A stretch of 64,000 nt of DNA, from positions 102,389-166,388 of the forward strand of contig JADLDB010000113.1 in assembly GCA_020846875.1 (NCBI GenBank), read 5' to 3'. Position numbers and translations under genes: made by a program. Each line of letters begins with the position of its first letter. The first letter of the stretch is position 1. The notes beneath the pieces were generated by a model. That model made no database searches. It saw only the letters and a program-made list of their open reading frames with translations, and was not told the origin of the DNA. The DNA is from Myxococcales bacterium. GTDB taxonomy: Bacteria; Myxococcota; Myxococcia; Myxococcales; Myxococcaceae. Shown here one piece after another: positions 28,725 to 38,130 of this stretch.

Positions 28725-29588
28725 TCACTCCACGTAGAACATCGGCTCGCGCGAGGCCACGAAGCGCTCGATCGCCGCCTGGGCGGTCTCGTCCAGCCGG
28801 GTGAATTGTACGCCCAGCCCGGGCATCGAGTCCGGATCCTTGTCGTTCACCTCGCGCACCCATCGCACCACGCCCTGCGCCTGGATCCGCTCGCCCGAGG
28901 GGAGCGAGAAGCTAAGATCGATCTGCGTGCCGATCGCCAGGTGCTTCACCGTGGCCACGAAGAGGCCGCCGTCGGAGATGTTGCCCGAGAAGCCGCTGAA
29001 GAAGTTGTTGTCGCTGCCGAAGTCCACCGCGGCTTGCATCTTCACCCGCTGCTGCACGCGCTGGCTCTGCGGGGCGGCGGGGGGCTTGCCGGCGGCCTGA
29101 GGAGGCGGGAGAGCCGCGATCGGCGAAGGCTGCGCCGTCACCGTGGCGTTCACGGCCGATCCTGGAGCCCTCGCTGGGGGCGCCGGAGCAGGTAGCCCCG
29201 CCCGCGGCTCCTTCGCCTTCGTCGCCAGCGCCTGCTCGTCCGCGAGGAATTGCTGGGCCACCTTCGTCAGCTGCGCCTTCAGCGCCGCGAGCTGCTGCTT
29301 CACCAGCGCGTTGGTCTCCCGCCGCGCCTGCAGCGCCGCCTCGCGGGCCGCCCTCGCCCGCTGGAAGGCCCCGTCCGCGTGCACCGGCGGCACCTGCGTC
29401 GTCTCCAGCCGCCCCGAAAGTTCGCCGTCCGCCACCCCCGCCGCCGCCGCCTGCTGCACCCACTGCCGCGCCACGCTCAGCCGCGCCGTGAGCTGCGCGC
29501 TGACGGTCGCCAGCTTCGAAAGCTCCGTGTGCAGCGCCGACTCCTCCTGCTGCAGCTCGGCCTCGGCCCTACTCAAATCCACAGCCAC
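28725..29588 (-). CDS. Coiled-coil protein with C-terminal PilZ domain (TIGR02266-like)
   Basis: 287 residues from GTG 29588, chosen because GGGAGGAG lies 5 nt upstream. Residues ~1-130 are coiled coil (AEAELQQEESALHTELSKLA), then a Pro/Ala linker, then a PilZ-type domain from ~190 (FFSGFSGNISDGGLFVAT, PSGERIQAQGVVRWV, GLGVQF). The domain keeps the SxxG-type turn but the Arg-rich c-di-GMP switch is weak (RVQQRVKMQAAV), as in myxobacterial TIGR02266 proteins. It starts the SAF operon and may couple it to cytoplasmic signalling. Confidence 0.87.
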   Translation of the reverse strand: MAVDLSRAEAELQQEESALHTELSKLATVSAQLTARLSVARQWVQQAAAAGVADGELSGRLETTQVPPVHADGAFQRARAAREAALQARRETNALVKQQLAALKAQLTKVAQQFLADEQALATKAKEPRAGLPAPAPPARAPGSAVNATVTAQPSPIAALPPPQAAGKPPAAPQSQRVQQRVKMQAAVDFGSDNNFFSGFSGNISDGGLFVATVKHLAIGTQIDLSFSLPSGERIQAQGVVRWVREVNDKDPDSMPGLGVQFTRLDETAQAAIERFVASREPMFYVE

Positions 29589-29638
29589 GACGACTCCTCC
29601 CAAAAGGTGCGGCCCTTCGCGGCGCACAGCGTAGCCCT

Positions 29639-29887
29639 CTACCTCTTGCGCTGCACGACTGCCTGGAAGGGCTTCCCCTGCTTCACCTCGGCGACCCGGT
29701 GGCCCGTCACCGCCGCGAAGGCGTCCAGATCCGGCTTCGTCGCTGGATCCGTCGCCCACAGCTCCACCTCCGCGTGGCCCTTGAGCGCCTTCGCCAGCTC
29801 GATGATCGGCGCCGGGCAGGCCTTCCCCCGCGCATCCACGAGGTGCGCTGAAACCGACAGCCGGGTGGGCTCATTCACTTCCCGCAT
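29639..29887 (-). CDS. TusA-like sulfur-carrier protein
   Basis: 82 residues from ATG 29887; a longer in-frame start at 29941 would overlap the divergent promoter. It has the TusA signature DARGKACPAPIIELAKAL, with the persulfide-forming Cys of the CPxP motif, and ends AEVKQGKPFQAVVQRKR. TusA-family proteins relay sulfur as persulfide for tRNA thiolation or other acceptors. Neither TusBCD nor MnmA is nearby, so the acceptor is unknown. It is divergent from the triple DsbA-like gene by 62 bp. Confidence 0.85.
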   Translation of the reverse strand: MREVNEPTRLSVSAHLVDARGKACPAPIIELAKALKGHAEVELWATDPATKPDLDAFAAVTGHRVAEVKQGKPFQAVVQRKR

Positions 29888-29914
29888 TGCGTCTGGCGGC
29901 TCGTCTGCTATCAA
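29887..29914 (+). promoter_or_regulatory. Candidate sigma70-type promoter for the triple-DsbA gene
   Basis: TTGCGT at 29887-29892 and TATCAA at 29909-29914 are separated by 16 bp, 35 bp before ATG 29950. AAAGGAG at 29932-29938 is the ribosome site. The fit is moderate; the divergent TusA gene must share this 62-bp region. Confidence 0.45.
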
Positions 29915-29949
29915 CCCGCCGGCCGTTTTCCAAAGGAGCAAAAATACTC

Positions 29950-31917
29950 ATGAAACCGTCAGTCATCATCGCCCTTCTGGTGGGCGGCGTGGTCGGCTTT
30001 GTCGTGGGGAGCATGTTCAAGAACCAGGGCCCGGGCTCCGGCGCGGCTCCCACCGCACAGGCCCCGGCCCCGGGCGCCCCGCGTCCTCCTGGCGCCGCCC
30101 CCGGCGCGGACAACACCGTCTTCAAGGTGCCGCTGGACGAGTCGCCGGTGAAGGGCCCGGCCACCGCGCTGGTCACCATCGTCGAGTTCTCCGACTACCA
30201 GTGCCCCTTCTGCAGCCGCGGGCACAACACCATCACCCAACTGGAGAAGGACTACGAAGGCAAGGTCCGCGTGGCGATGAAGCAGCACCCGCTGGACTTC
30301 CACCCCCGCGCCAAGCCCGCCGCCCTGGCCGCGCTGGCCGCCGGTGAGCAGGGCAAGTACTGGGAAATGCACAACCTCCTCTTCGCCAACCAGCAGGGCG
30401 GCCTCGAGGACGTCAACTTCCAGCAGTACGCCCAGCAGCTCGGCCTCAACGTGGAGAAGTGGAAGGCCGACATGCAGTTGCCCAAGTTCCAGGCGCAGAT
30501 CTCCAAGGAGACGGCCCTGGCCATGCAAGTGGGCGCCACCGGCACCCCGGCCTTCTTCATCAACGGCCGCAAGCTGTCCGGCGCGCAGCCGATCGAGAAC
30601 TTCAAGCGGCTGATCGACGAGGAGCTCGGCAAGGCCCAGGCGCTGGTGTCCGCCGGCACTCCTGCGGATCAGGTGTACACGAAGATCATGGCCGCCGCGG
30701 TGGCCGCCCCGCCCCCCACGCCGCAGCAGCCGTCCCAGCCGTCGGCGCCGCCTCCGCCCGCCGTCCGCAAGGTGGACGTGCCCGCCGACTCGCCGGCCAA
30801 GGGCGGAAAGCACGCCAAGGTGACGATCGTCGCGTGGTCCGACTTCCAGTGCCCCTTCTGCAGCCGCGTGGTGCCCACCCTCAAGCAGATCGAGGACACC
30901 TACGGCGACCAGGTGAAGGTCGTCTTCCGCCACCAGCCGCTGCCCTTCCACAACAACGCGAAGATCGCCGCCGAGGCGTCGATGGCCGCCAACGAGCAGG
31001 GCAAGTTCTGGCCGTACCACGACAAGCTGTTCGCCAACCAGCAGGGCCTCGATCGCGCCAGCCTCGAGCGCTACGCGCAGGAGCTGGGCCTCGACCTGGG
31101 CAAGTTCAAGGCCTCGCTGGACTCCGGCAAGTTCACCAAGAAGGTCGAGGAGGACTCGGCCCAGGGCATGGCGGTCGGCGCCAACGGCACCCCCACCTTC
31201 TTCATCAACGGCCGTGAGTTCGTCGGCGCTCAGCCCTTCGAGGCCTTCAAGGGTGTGATCGACTCCGAGATCAAGAAGGCGGACGAGCTGATCGCCAAGG
31301 GCACCAAGCTGGAGAACGTCTACGCCGAATTGCAGAAGGAAGCCGGCAAGGCGCCTCCCCCGGCCATGCCCGGCGCGCCCGAGCCCGAGAAGGTCGTCTC
31401 CGACATCAACATCACCGGCGCGCCCATCAAGGGCCCGAAGAACGCGCCCGTCACGATCATCGCCTTCTCCGACTTCCAGTGCCCCTTCTGCAGCCGCGTG
31501 GTGCCCACGCTGAAGCAGATCGAGGACACCTACGGCGGCAAGGTGCGGGTGGCCTTCAAGCACCAGCCCCTGCCCTTCCACCAGAACGCCAAGCTGGCAG
31601 CGATGGCGTCCATGGCCGCCAACGAGCAGGGCAAGTTCTGGCAGATGCACGACAAGATGTTCGCCAACCAGCAGGCCCTCGATCGCGCCAGCCTGGAGCG
31701 CTACGCCCAGGAGCTGGGCCTCGACATGGGCAAGTTCAAGGCCGCCCTCGACTCCAACAAGTTCGACGCCTACGTGACGGCGGACTCCACCGAAGGCATG
31801 CGGGTGGGCGCCAACGGCACCCCCACCTTCTTCATCAACGGCCGCCAGGTCGTCGGGGCGCAGCCCTTCGAGGCCTTCAAGAACGTGATCGACCAGGAGC
31901 TGGCGAAGAAGAAGTAG
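29950..31917 (+). CDS. Three-domain DsbA-like thioredoxin-fold protein
   Basis: 655 residues from ATG 29950. An N-terminal membrane anchor (VIIALLVGGVVGFVVGSMF) and a Pro/Ala linker are followed by three DsbA-like (thioredoxin_4) domains. Each has a CPFC active site, at Cys85/88, 301/304 and 511/514, and a cis-proline motif (GTPAFFINGR or GTPTFFINGR). Domains 2 and 3 are nearly identical in DNA around the active site, indicating a recent duplication. The protein should be a membrane-tethered periplasmic thiol oxidoreductase. Triple fusion is unusual, since DsbA proteins normally carry one domain. A DsbB partner is not visible. Confidence 0.92.
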   Translation: MKPSVIIALLVGGVVGFVVGSMFKNQGPGSGAAPTAQAPAPGAPRPPGAAPGADNTVFKVPLDESPVKGPATALVTIVEFSDYQCPFCSRGHNTITQLEKDYEGKVRVAMKQHPLDFHPRAKPAALAALAAGEQGKYWEMHNLLFANQQGGLEDVNFQQYAQQLGLNVEKWKADMQLPKFQAQISKETALAMQVGATGTPAFFINGRKLSGAQPIENFKRLIDEELGKAQALVSAGTPADQVYTKIMAAAVAAPPPTPQQPSQPSAPPPPAVRKVDVPADSPAKGGKHAKVTIVAWSDFQCPFCSRVVPTLKQIEDTYGDQVKVVFRHQPLPFHNNAKIAAEASMAANEQGKFWPYHDKLFANQQGLDRASLERYAQELGLDLGKFKASLDSGKFTKKVEEDSAQGMAVGANGTPTFFINGREFVGAQPFEAFKGVIDSEIKKADELIAKGTKLENVYAELQKEAGKAPPPAMPGAPEPEKVVSDINITGAPIKGPKNAPVTIIAFSDFQCPFCSRVVPTLKQIEDTYGGKVRVAFKHQPLPFHQNAKLAAMASMAANEQGKFWQMHDKMFANQQALDRASLERYAQELGLDMGKFKAALDSNKFDAYVTADSTEGMRVGANGTPTFFINGRQVVGAQPFEAFKNVIDQELAKKK

Positions 31918-31983
31918 GCCGCGCTTCGATCGAGGCTTCCGACAGGCCCTCGCTCCCTCACCGGGGCGGGGGCTTCGTCTTTG

Positions 31984-34041
31984 CTAGAAGGAGACCGGCA
32001 CCTTCACCAGGGTGTTGGCTTCCACCTTCACCAGCGCGGACTTCTGGCCGAGATCGGGGTTGGTGAAGACGCAGCGGTACTCGCCCACCGGGAGCTGCTT
32101 GTCCGGGAAAGGCGTGTCGCCGAAGCGGTAGGAGCCGCACTCCACCGTGGCCCACGGCTTCACCACGAAGCGCACCGTGCCGGTGGCCTTCACCTCGGGC
32201 TCCTTCGGCTTACCCACCAGCGGCTTCACCGGCCTGACGGCCACCTGCGGCTTCTGCGGCGACAGCGTGAAGCGGTGCGCCTCTTCGGGCCCGTCGCCCA
32301 CGGTGAGCGACTCGGACTGGGCCACGTACCCCTCCTTCTCCACCTTGAGCGTCACCCGCGCGCCCGCCGGCGCCTCACCCCGCCAGGGCGTCACCCCCAC
32401 CGCCGCGCCGTCCACCTGCACCGCCGCCCCGCCGGGCTCGCTGTCCACCAGGAGCGTCACCCTCGCCGGCGCCCGCAGGCCCGCGTCCACCGTGGCCGCC
32501 GCCACCTTCTCCGGCTCGGACTCAAGCGCCACGTTCGGCACCGTCGTGCTGCCCGACGCCGGCACCTGCACAGAGAGCGCCGCCGTCACCCGCCCCGGCG
32601 CGCGCAGCTCCAGCTCATGGCGGCCCTCCGCCAGCGAGGCCAGCGAGCACGGTGTGCGACACAGCTCCTTCCCACCCTCGAGGACGGTGGCCCCCGGCGG
32701 CGTGGAGGTGAGCTGCACCAGCGGCGGCCCTCTGCCCACGAAGTACAGCCCGCCGGCCACCGCGCTCCCGAGGAGGATCACCACGCCCGCGGCGATCGCC
32801 AGCTTCCTCCCGCCTCGCCCGTCGGACTGCGTGGGGAGGCTCTGCTCCGTCCCCCGCGGAGGCTCTGCGTCCAGGGCTGGGGGCAACTGCGGCAGGCTGC
32901 GCGGCTTGCTGATCGGCCCGGAGCGGCTGGCGGGGCGCTCGGCGGCGGTGGCCTCGGGCTCGCGCTTCGAGCGCGTCTGCCCGGCGGCGCTCTTCCCGGT
33001 GCGGGTGGCCTTGCCGTTCCCCACCTGCGACGGCGTGGCCTTGTCGCGATCGCCCTCGTCGGCCAGCGAGGCGTCGGCCGTCTCGATCATCAGGCGCCCC
33101 TCCTCCTGCTCCCGCGCCAGACGCTCGGCGTAGATGGAGTGGAGGAACTCCGCCAGCGAGGCCGACGACGAAGGCAGCCCCTGCGCCAACAGCCAGGCCT
33201 CCAGCTCGGCGGCCAACTGCCGCGCCTCGCCGTAGCGCTGGGTGCGATCCTTCGCCAGGGCCTTCATCACGATCGCGCCCAGCGACGTGGGGATGCGCGA
33301 GTTGATCTCAGACGGCGGCGCCACCCGGCACTCCGTCACCGCGTTGAGCGTCTGGATGTCGGTGGCCCGCTTGAAGAGCCGCGCCCCGGTGAGCAGCTCG
33401 TACAGCACCACCCCCACCGCGAAGACGTCGGTGCGGCTGTCGATGTGCTGCCCGCCGGCCTGCTCCGGCGACATGTACGAGTACTTGCCCTTCAGCACGC
33501 CCGACCGCGTCACCGTCGCCTGATCCGCCGCCTTGGCGATGCCGAAGTCGACGATCTTCACCCCCCCCTCGAAGGACACCAGGATGTTCTGCGGCGAGAT
33601 GTCCCGGTGCACGATGTTCAACGGCCGGCCGGAGGGATCCGTCTTCTTGTGCGCATAGTCGAGGCCCGCGCACGCCTCGATGATGATCCGGCAGATCAGC
33701 GGCGTGGGGATCGGCGCGCCCATCTTCTCCGCCTGCTTCCACACCCGGCGCACGTCCTCACCGTGGATGTACTCCATGGCGATGAAGAAGCTGTCGTCCT
33801 GGGCGCCGAGATCGAAGATCTGCACCACGTTCGGGTGGTTGAGGCGCGCGGCGATCCGCGCCTCGTCCAGGAACATGGTGATGAAGTCCTCGTTCTCCGC
33901 CAGGTGCGGGAGGATCCGCTTCACCACCAGGAGCTTCTCGAAGCCCTCCGGCCCCCTCTGCCGCGCAAGGTAGATCTGCGCCATGCCCCCCGTGGCGAGC
34001 TTCTTCAGCAGCTGGTACCGGCCGTAGGTCTCGAGTGACAC
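31984..34041 (-). CDS. Ser/Thr protein kinase with C-terminal PEGA domains
   Basis: 685 residues from GTG 34041. The kinase domain (~8-280) has [18 protein letters not shown], the catalytic loop [19 protein letters not shown] and [11 protein letters not shown] Ser/Arg/Lys-rich linker leads to a membrane segment around 425-447 ([22 protein letters not shown]). The outer part has about three PEGA-like modules ([36 protein letters not shown]). All key catalytic residues are present. PEGA domains outside and kinase inside are typical of myxobacterial transmembrane kinases sensing the envelope. It converges with the triple DsbA gene. Confidence 0.93.
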   Translation of the reverse strand: MSLETYGRYQLLKKLATGGMAQIYLARQRGPEGFEKLLVVKRILPHLAENEDFITMFLDEARIAARLNHPNVVQIFDLGAQDDSFFIAMEYIHGEDVRRVWKQAEKMGAPIPTPLICRIIIEACAGLDYAHKKTDPSGRPLNIVHRDISPQNILVSFEGGVKIVDFGIAKAADQATVTRSGVLKGKYSYMSPEQAGGQHIDSRTDVFAVGVVLYELLTGARLFKRATDIQTLNAVTECRVAPPSEINSRIPTSLGAIVMKALAKDRTQRYGEARQLAAELEAWLLAQGLPSSSASLAEFLHSIYAERLAREQEEGRLMIETADASLADEGDRDKATPSQVGNGKATRTGKSAAGQTRSKREPEATAAERPASRSGPISKPRSLPQLPPALDAEPPRGTEQSLPTQSDGRGGRKLAIAAGVVILLGSAVAGGLYFVGRGPPLVQLTSTPPGATVLEGGKELCRTPCSLASLAEGRHELELRAPGRVTAALSVQVPASGSTTVPNVALESEPEKVAAATVDAGLRAPARVTLLVDSEPGGAAVQVDGAAVGVTPWRGEAPAGARVTLKVEKEGYVAQSESLTVGDGPEEAHRFTLSPQKPQVAVRPVKPLVGKPKEPEVKATGTVRFVVKPWATVECGSYRFGDTPFPDKQLPVGEYRCVFTNPDLGQKSALVKVEANTLVKVPVSF

Positions 34042-34133
34042 GGGAGGTGTGGAAAGGGCTTCATGTTACGCCCCGTTGCGCACCCCAGCAAACCCGCGGA
34101 CGGAAGCCGTCACTCCGAGAGCACAGGAGCTGG

Positions 34134-34469
34134 TCAGCGGCGGCGGCGCTGAGCGCGGAGATCCCGCGTGTCGCGCATCAACGCTTCCAGCTCGTCCAGC
34201 TTGCGCTTCAAGACGGGCATCAGGAGCTGGTTGTGGTCCACCAGATCGAAGAGTCGCAGGATCTCGTTCACCTGGCCCTCGATCGCCTCGGCGCGCTCGG
34301 CCGAGATGCGGCGCAAGAGCAGATCCGCCCCCGCCTCGATCAGCACCCGCGCCACCGCGTCGCGATCCTCCAGCGGCTCTACCTTCTTCTGCCCCAGCCC
34401 CTGGATCACCTTCAGGCGGGGCCGCTCACCCAATGGGAGGCTCAGCTGTCGCTCGTCGCGCTTCGTCAT
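34134..34469 (-). CDS. Conserved-looking helical protein of unknown function
   Basis: 111 residues starting MTKRDERQLSLPLGERP and ending in RAQRRRR. The central part is helical and acidic (AVARVLIEAGADLLLRRISAERAEAIEGQ, then ILRLFDLVDHNQLLMPVLKRKLDELEALM). No signal peptide and no recognised domain. No Shine-Dalgarno sequence is evident. It lies between the PEGA kinase and a divergent lipoprotein gene. Called a gene because of its amphipathic pattern and codon use. Confidence 0.68.
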   Translation of the reverse strand: MTKRDERQLSLPLGERPRLKVIQGLGQKKVEPLEDRDAVARVLIEAGADLLLRRISAERAEAIEGQVNEILRLFDLVDHNQLLMPVLKRKLDELEALMRDTRDLRAQRRRR

Positions 34470-34622
34470 GGATGGAGGGAGGATACGGGCGGAACCCCGG
34501 CCGTGAAGTTAATCGCCCCAAGGCTGCTGCGGGGCTGTAGCGAAGCGGCGAGCGCGGGCCGGAACTCCGTCCGAGCCGCGGAAAGCCCCATTGCCGCGGT
34601 GCTGGGCTACACTCGCCCCCCG

Positions 34623-36500
34623 ATGTCCCGCCGCACTCTGCTCCTTTCCCAAACCGCCTGCGTGCTGGTGATGGTCGCCGGCGGACTGACCGGGTGCAAA
34701 GGCAGCCTGGGAGGCGTGCGGGTCAACGTCACCCTCTCTGGCGACACGCAGACGCAGTGCCTCAAGGCCTTCGTCGCCACACCGTCGGGCTACACCGCCT
34801 ACTCGGCCAACGTCCCCCGCAACGGTGAGAACACCTTCACCTTCGGCATCCAGGAGACGGCGGACCTGGTGGGGAAGGTCACCGTGGGGGTCAACCTGTA
34901 CAGGTCCGCTGACTGCCAGGGCGGGAACCACGACGGCGACACCCGGGAAGTGACCATCGAGCGCGGGAAGATCCCCACCCTCAACTTCACGTTTGGCCCC
35001 CCCGACGGCGGAGTAGAAGACGCCGGGGTGGACGACGGCGGCGCCGACGGCGGCTGCGCGCCGTCGCTGTGCACCACGCCCCCCGAGTGTCAACGGCAGC
35101 CGGCTACCTGCGGCGCAGCGGGCTGCGAGTACTCCCTCGCGGACGCCGGCGCCCCCTGCGGCGACGGAGGTGTCTGCAACGGCGCGGGTCAGTGTGGAAC
35201 CAACGTGTGCGTCTTCCAGGCCATCGGCACCCCCTGCGACGACGGCCTGTCGTGCACCACCGGCGACCAGTGTGTGACCCTGACGGCATGCCAGGGAGCC
35301 TGCCCCACGCTACCCGCTTCTGGCTGCAACGCTGTCATCCGGCCGTTCACCTGCGCCTCCAGTGGCGGGTGCTCGACCATGCCGGATCGCATCGACCTGC
35401 CTTGTGCCCAGGCGCCCTCCGGGCAGTGCGACAACGCGGGCGTCTGCCGACCCTGGTTCTCCTTTCCTCCCAGCAACTTCCCCGACAACTCGGCGGCGCT
35501 CACTCAGCCTACGGCTGCCTGGACCGTGCTGCCGGGCTCCGATGGCGGCGCCTGCGTCATCGACACCGGCACCACCCCCCCGGCGCCGCGCGAGCCCGGC
35601 GCCAACTGCGGCTTCAGCGGCCAGGGCCAGGTGATCCCCCAGACGGACGGCGGCGTCGATCTCGCGGTGTTCGCCGCCACCTCGCTCCTCGTGCCCGCCG
35701 GCCAGGAGTTGCGCTTCGTCGGCAGCCGGCCCGCGGTGCTCGCGATCTTCGGTGACGCCACCATCCTGGGCACGGTGCACGCCGCCGCGAGGGGCACTGG
35801 CGAAGCGCCGGCCGGCTCCGGCTCCGATTTCTGCGTGGTGACCGACGGCACCAACAACCGTGAAGGTGGACCGGGGGGCAGCTACCAAACGCTGGGCGGC
35901 GAAGGTGGCAACAGCTCGCTCACCTGCCCTGTGAACGACGACTCGGACGGGATCCCCCTGCGCGGTGGCTGCGCCGGAGGCCGCGGCGGTGGTCCCGCGC
36001 CAGGCGACGGCGGCATCGGCGGAGGCGCGCTCCAGCTCACGGTGGCCGGCCAGTTGATGGTGGGCGATGGCGGCGTAGTGAGCGTGTCCGGCGCGGGTGG
36101 GCTGGGCGGGACGGCCGACAACAGCGGCGGCGGCGGCGGCGGAACCGGGGGGACGATCCTCCTCGAAGCGGCCCAGGTGCGCCTCGTCAACTGCGCCGTC
36201 ACGTCGAACGGTGGCGGCGGCGGCGAAGGCGGGCGCCAGACGAACACCACCGGCGGGAATGGAGAGAATGGCCGGCTGGATTCGGCGACACCGGCGGCTG
36301 GTGGGCAGGCAGCGGGCACGGGCAGCGGCGGCAACGGCGCCGTCAACTCCACCAACGGCAACAACGGCACTAACGGCGGGGGCTCGGAGGGCGGCGGCGG
36401 CGGTGGAGGCGCGGTCGGGCTCATCCGCATCAACACGCCTTCCTGCACCGCCTCCGGAGCGGTGATCTCCGGCGAGCGGTCTGGAGCGTCCTGCAACTGA
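34623..36500 (+). CDS. Cys-rich, Gly-rich lipoprotein
   Basis: 625 residues from ATG 34623. The signal peptide MSRRTLLLSQTACVLVMVAGGL ends in lipobox LTGC. Residues ~30-120 are beta-rich (VRVNVTLSGDTQTQCLKAFV), then DGG-type linkers and a Cys-rich segment of ~20 cysteines (~140-290; for example GTPCDDGLSCTTGDQC). The C-terminal half is a Gly-rich stretch with Asn and Ser, including long GGG runs, ending in NTPSCTASGAVISG. Such proteins are common in myxobacteria and of unknown role. Its stop is 1 bp before the cheB-like start. Confidence 0.83.
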   Translation: MSRRTLLLSQTACVLVMVAGGLTGCKGSLGGVRVNVTLSGDTQTQCLKAFVATPSGYTAYSANVPRNGENTFTFGIQETADLVGKVTVGVNLYRSADCQGGNHDGDTREVTIERGKIPTLNFTFGPPDGGVEDAGVDDGGADGGCAPSLCTTPPECQRQPATCGAAGCEYSLADAGAPCGDGGVCNGAGQCGTNVCVFQAIGTPCDDGLSCTTGDQCVTLTACQGACPTLPASGCNAVIRPFTCASSGGCSTMPDRIDLPCAQAPSGQCDNAGVCRPWFSFPPSNFPDNSAALTQPTAAWTVLPGSDGGACVIDTGTTPPAPREPGANCGFSGQGQVIPQTDGGVDLAVFAATSLLVPAGQELRFVGSRPAVLAIFGDATILGTVHAAARGTGEAPAGSGSDFCVVTDGTNNREGGPGGSYQTLGGEGGNSSLTCPVNDDSDGIPLRGGCAGGRGGGPAPGDGGIGGGALQLTVAGQLMVGDGGVVSVSGAGGLGGTADNSGGGGGGTGGTILLEAAQVRLVNCAVTSNGGGGGEGGRQTNTTGGNGENGRLDSATPAAGGQAAGTGSGGNGAVNSTNGNNGTNGGGSEGGGGGGGAVGLIRINTPSCTASGAVISGERSGASCN

Positions 36501-36501
36501 C

Positions 36502-37947
36502 ATGGCCCGGCTGCGCGTCCTCATCGTCGACGACTCCGCGCTGAGCCGCCAGGCGCTCAAGCAGGTGCTGGAGCTCGATCCGGGTCTGCAGGTGGCCGGC
36601 GAAGCGAAGACAGGCGAGGAGGCGATCGCCCTGGTGCGGGCGATGCGCCCCGACCTGGTGACGATGGATCTCAACATGCCCGGTATGGGCGGCCTCAAGG
36701 CGATCGAGGCGATCATCCGCGAGCGGCGGCTTCCCATCGTGGTGATCAGCGAGCGCTCGTCCACCGCGGGCGTCGATCTCAACTACGAGGCCCTGTCTCG
36801 CGGCGCCCTGGAGCTGGTGCCCAAGTCGATGGTGTTCGGCGCCGCCGCCGACGACGCGCGGCGCTTCGCCGAGCGGATGCGCCAGCTCGCGGAGTCGCAG
36901 ACCCGGGAAGCCAAGCCCGCGGTCGCCCCGAGGGCCGCCGAGACCGCCCCGCCCCACGAGCCCCCCGCGATGCTGGGGATCGGCGCGTCCACCGGCGGGC
37001 CACGATCGCTGGCGAAGGTGCTGGGCGAGCTGCCAAAGGACTACCCGCTGCCGATCGCGGTGGTGCAGCACATGGCCGACGACTTCTTCGACAGCTTCGT
37101 GCGCTTCCTGGGCGACGCGTCCGGGCGCCGGGTGATCGAAGCCGAGTCGGGGATCCTGATGCAGCCGGGCGTGGTGTACGTGGCCCCGCCTCGCCAGGAG
37201 CTGTTCGTTCGTGACAGCCTGTTGATCCGCCTCACCCCGGCCCCGCCGTCGGCGCGGATCACCCCCTCGGTGGACAGCCTCTTCTTCTCGCTGGCCTCCT
37301 CCTTCCGGGCGCGTGGCCTGGGAGTGCTGCTCACCGGCATGGGCGACGACGGGGCCGAAGGCCTGTTGCGGATGCGGCGGGTGGGCGCGCGGACGGTGGT
37401 GCAGGATCGCGCCAGCTGCGCGGTGTTCGGCATGCCCAAGGCGGCGATCGAAGTGGGCGCCGCCGAGGTGGTGCTGTCCCTGGACGAGATCCCCCGCTAC
37501 CTGGTGGAGGCGACGAAGAAGACGAGCGTGCCGCGCCCTCCCTCGGTGCCTGCGCCGGTGCCGGAGCGGCGGCGGGTGCTGGTGGTGGACGACGACGCCC
37601 AGGCCCTGGAGGCCTGCAAGAAGGCCCTGTCCGACGCGGGCTTCGAGGTGCACGTCTCGGACAACCCGCTGATGGTGGCCGGGGTGCTGCGGCGCACACC
37701 GATGGATCTGGTGCTTCTGGAGCCGGAGCTTCGGACGATGAAGGGCGCGGTGGTGATGCAGGCCCTGCGCACCGCCGGACAGGCCACGGTGCCGGTGTTC
37801 CTCCACTCGCGGCTGCCGGTGGCGGAGCTGCGGGCGAAGGCCTCGGAGGTGGGCGCGGCGGGCTTCGTGCGCAAGGGCGAGCTGCCGGCGCTGGTGCGCG
37901 AGGTGACGAGCTTCCTGGGCGGGGCGCAGCGCCCGATGCGGCTCTGA
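36502..37947 (+). CDS. CheB-type methylesterase with an extra degenerate receiver
   Basis: 481 residues. REC1 (1-120) has the phosphoacceptor Asp56 (DLVTMDLNMPGMGG). The CheB domain (~155-345) has the catalytic Ser in GASTGGPRSL, His in VQHM and Asp in GMGDDGAEGL. A second receiver (~360-475) starts RRVLVVDDDAQALE, but at the acceptor position reads DLVLLEPELR, Glu in place of Asp, so it cannot be phosphorylated in the usual way. CheB removes methyl or amide groups from chemoreceptors. No CheA, CheR or receptor gene is adjacent, so the partners are elsewhere. Confidence 0.92.
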   Translation: MARLRVLIVDDSALSRQALKQVLELDPGLQVAGEAKTGEEAIALVRAMRPDLVTMDLNMPGMGGLKAIEAIIRERRLPIVVISERSSTAGVDLNYEALSRGALELVPKSMVFGAAADDARRFAERMRQLAESQTREAKPAVAPRAAETAPPHEPPAMLGIGASTGGPRSLAKVLGELPKDYPLPIAVVQHMADDFFDSFVRFLGDASGRRVIEAESGILMQPGVVYVAPPRQELFVRDSLLIRLTPAPPSARITPSVDSLFFSLASSFRARGLGVLLTGMGDDGAEGLLRMRRVGARTVVQDRASCAVFGMPKAAIEVGAAEVVLSLDEIPRYLVEATKKTSVPRPPSVPAPVPERRRVLVVDDDAQALEACKKALSDAGFEVHVSDNPLMVAGVLRRTPMDLVLLEPELRTMKGAVVMQALRTAGQATVPVFLHSRLPVAELRAKASEVGAAGFVRKGELPALVREVTSFLGGAQRPMRL

Positions 37948-37955
37948 AACGACGA

Positions 37956-37979
37956 AAGCCGCCGATCTCTCGGCGGCTT
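37956..37979 (-). terminator. Intrinsic terminator of the secG-tRNA-Leu transcript
   Basis: Perfect 10-bp stem AAGCCGCCGA/TCGGCGGCTT with loop TCTC. On the minus strand it is followed by TTTCGTCGTTTC, a T-rich tail, fitting termination after tRNA-Leu. On the plus strand it may also end the cheB-like message. Confidence 0.8.
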
Positions 37980-37985
37980 CCACCT

Positions 37986-38067
37986 TGCCCAAGGAGGGAT
38001 TCGAACCCTCACGCCTTGCGGCGCCAGCCCCTCAAGCTGGTGTGTCTACCAGTTCCACCACCTGGGC
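37986..38067 (-). tRNA. tRNA-Leu (anticodon GAG)
   Basis: Folds as a class II tRNA of 82 nt. The acceptor GCCCAGG pairs with CTTGGGC plus discriminator A. The anticodon loop reads CTTGAGG with anticodon GAG (Leu CUC/CUU). The T arm is GGGTTCGAATCCC and a short variable arm is present. CCA is not encoded. It lies 63 bp downstream of secG on the same strand, a common myxobacterial arrangement. Confidence 0.92.
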
Positions 38068-38130
38068 CTCTTCACGCTCAAGAAAAAGTCGACGCCCCCA
38101 TACCACTTCCCCTGACCGAGGCCAGAGGGA

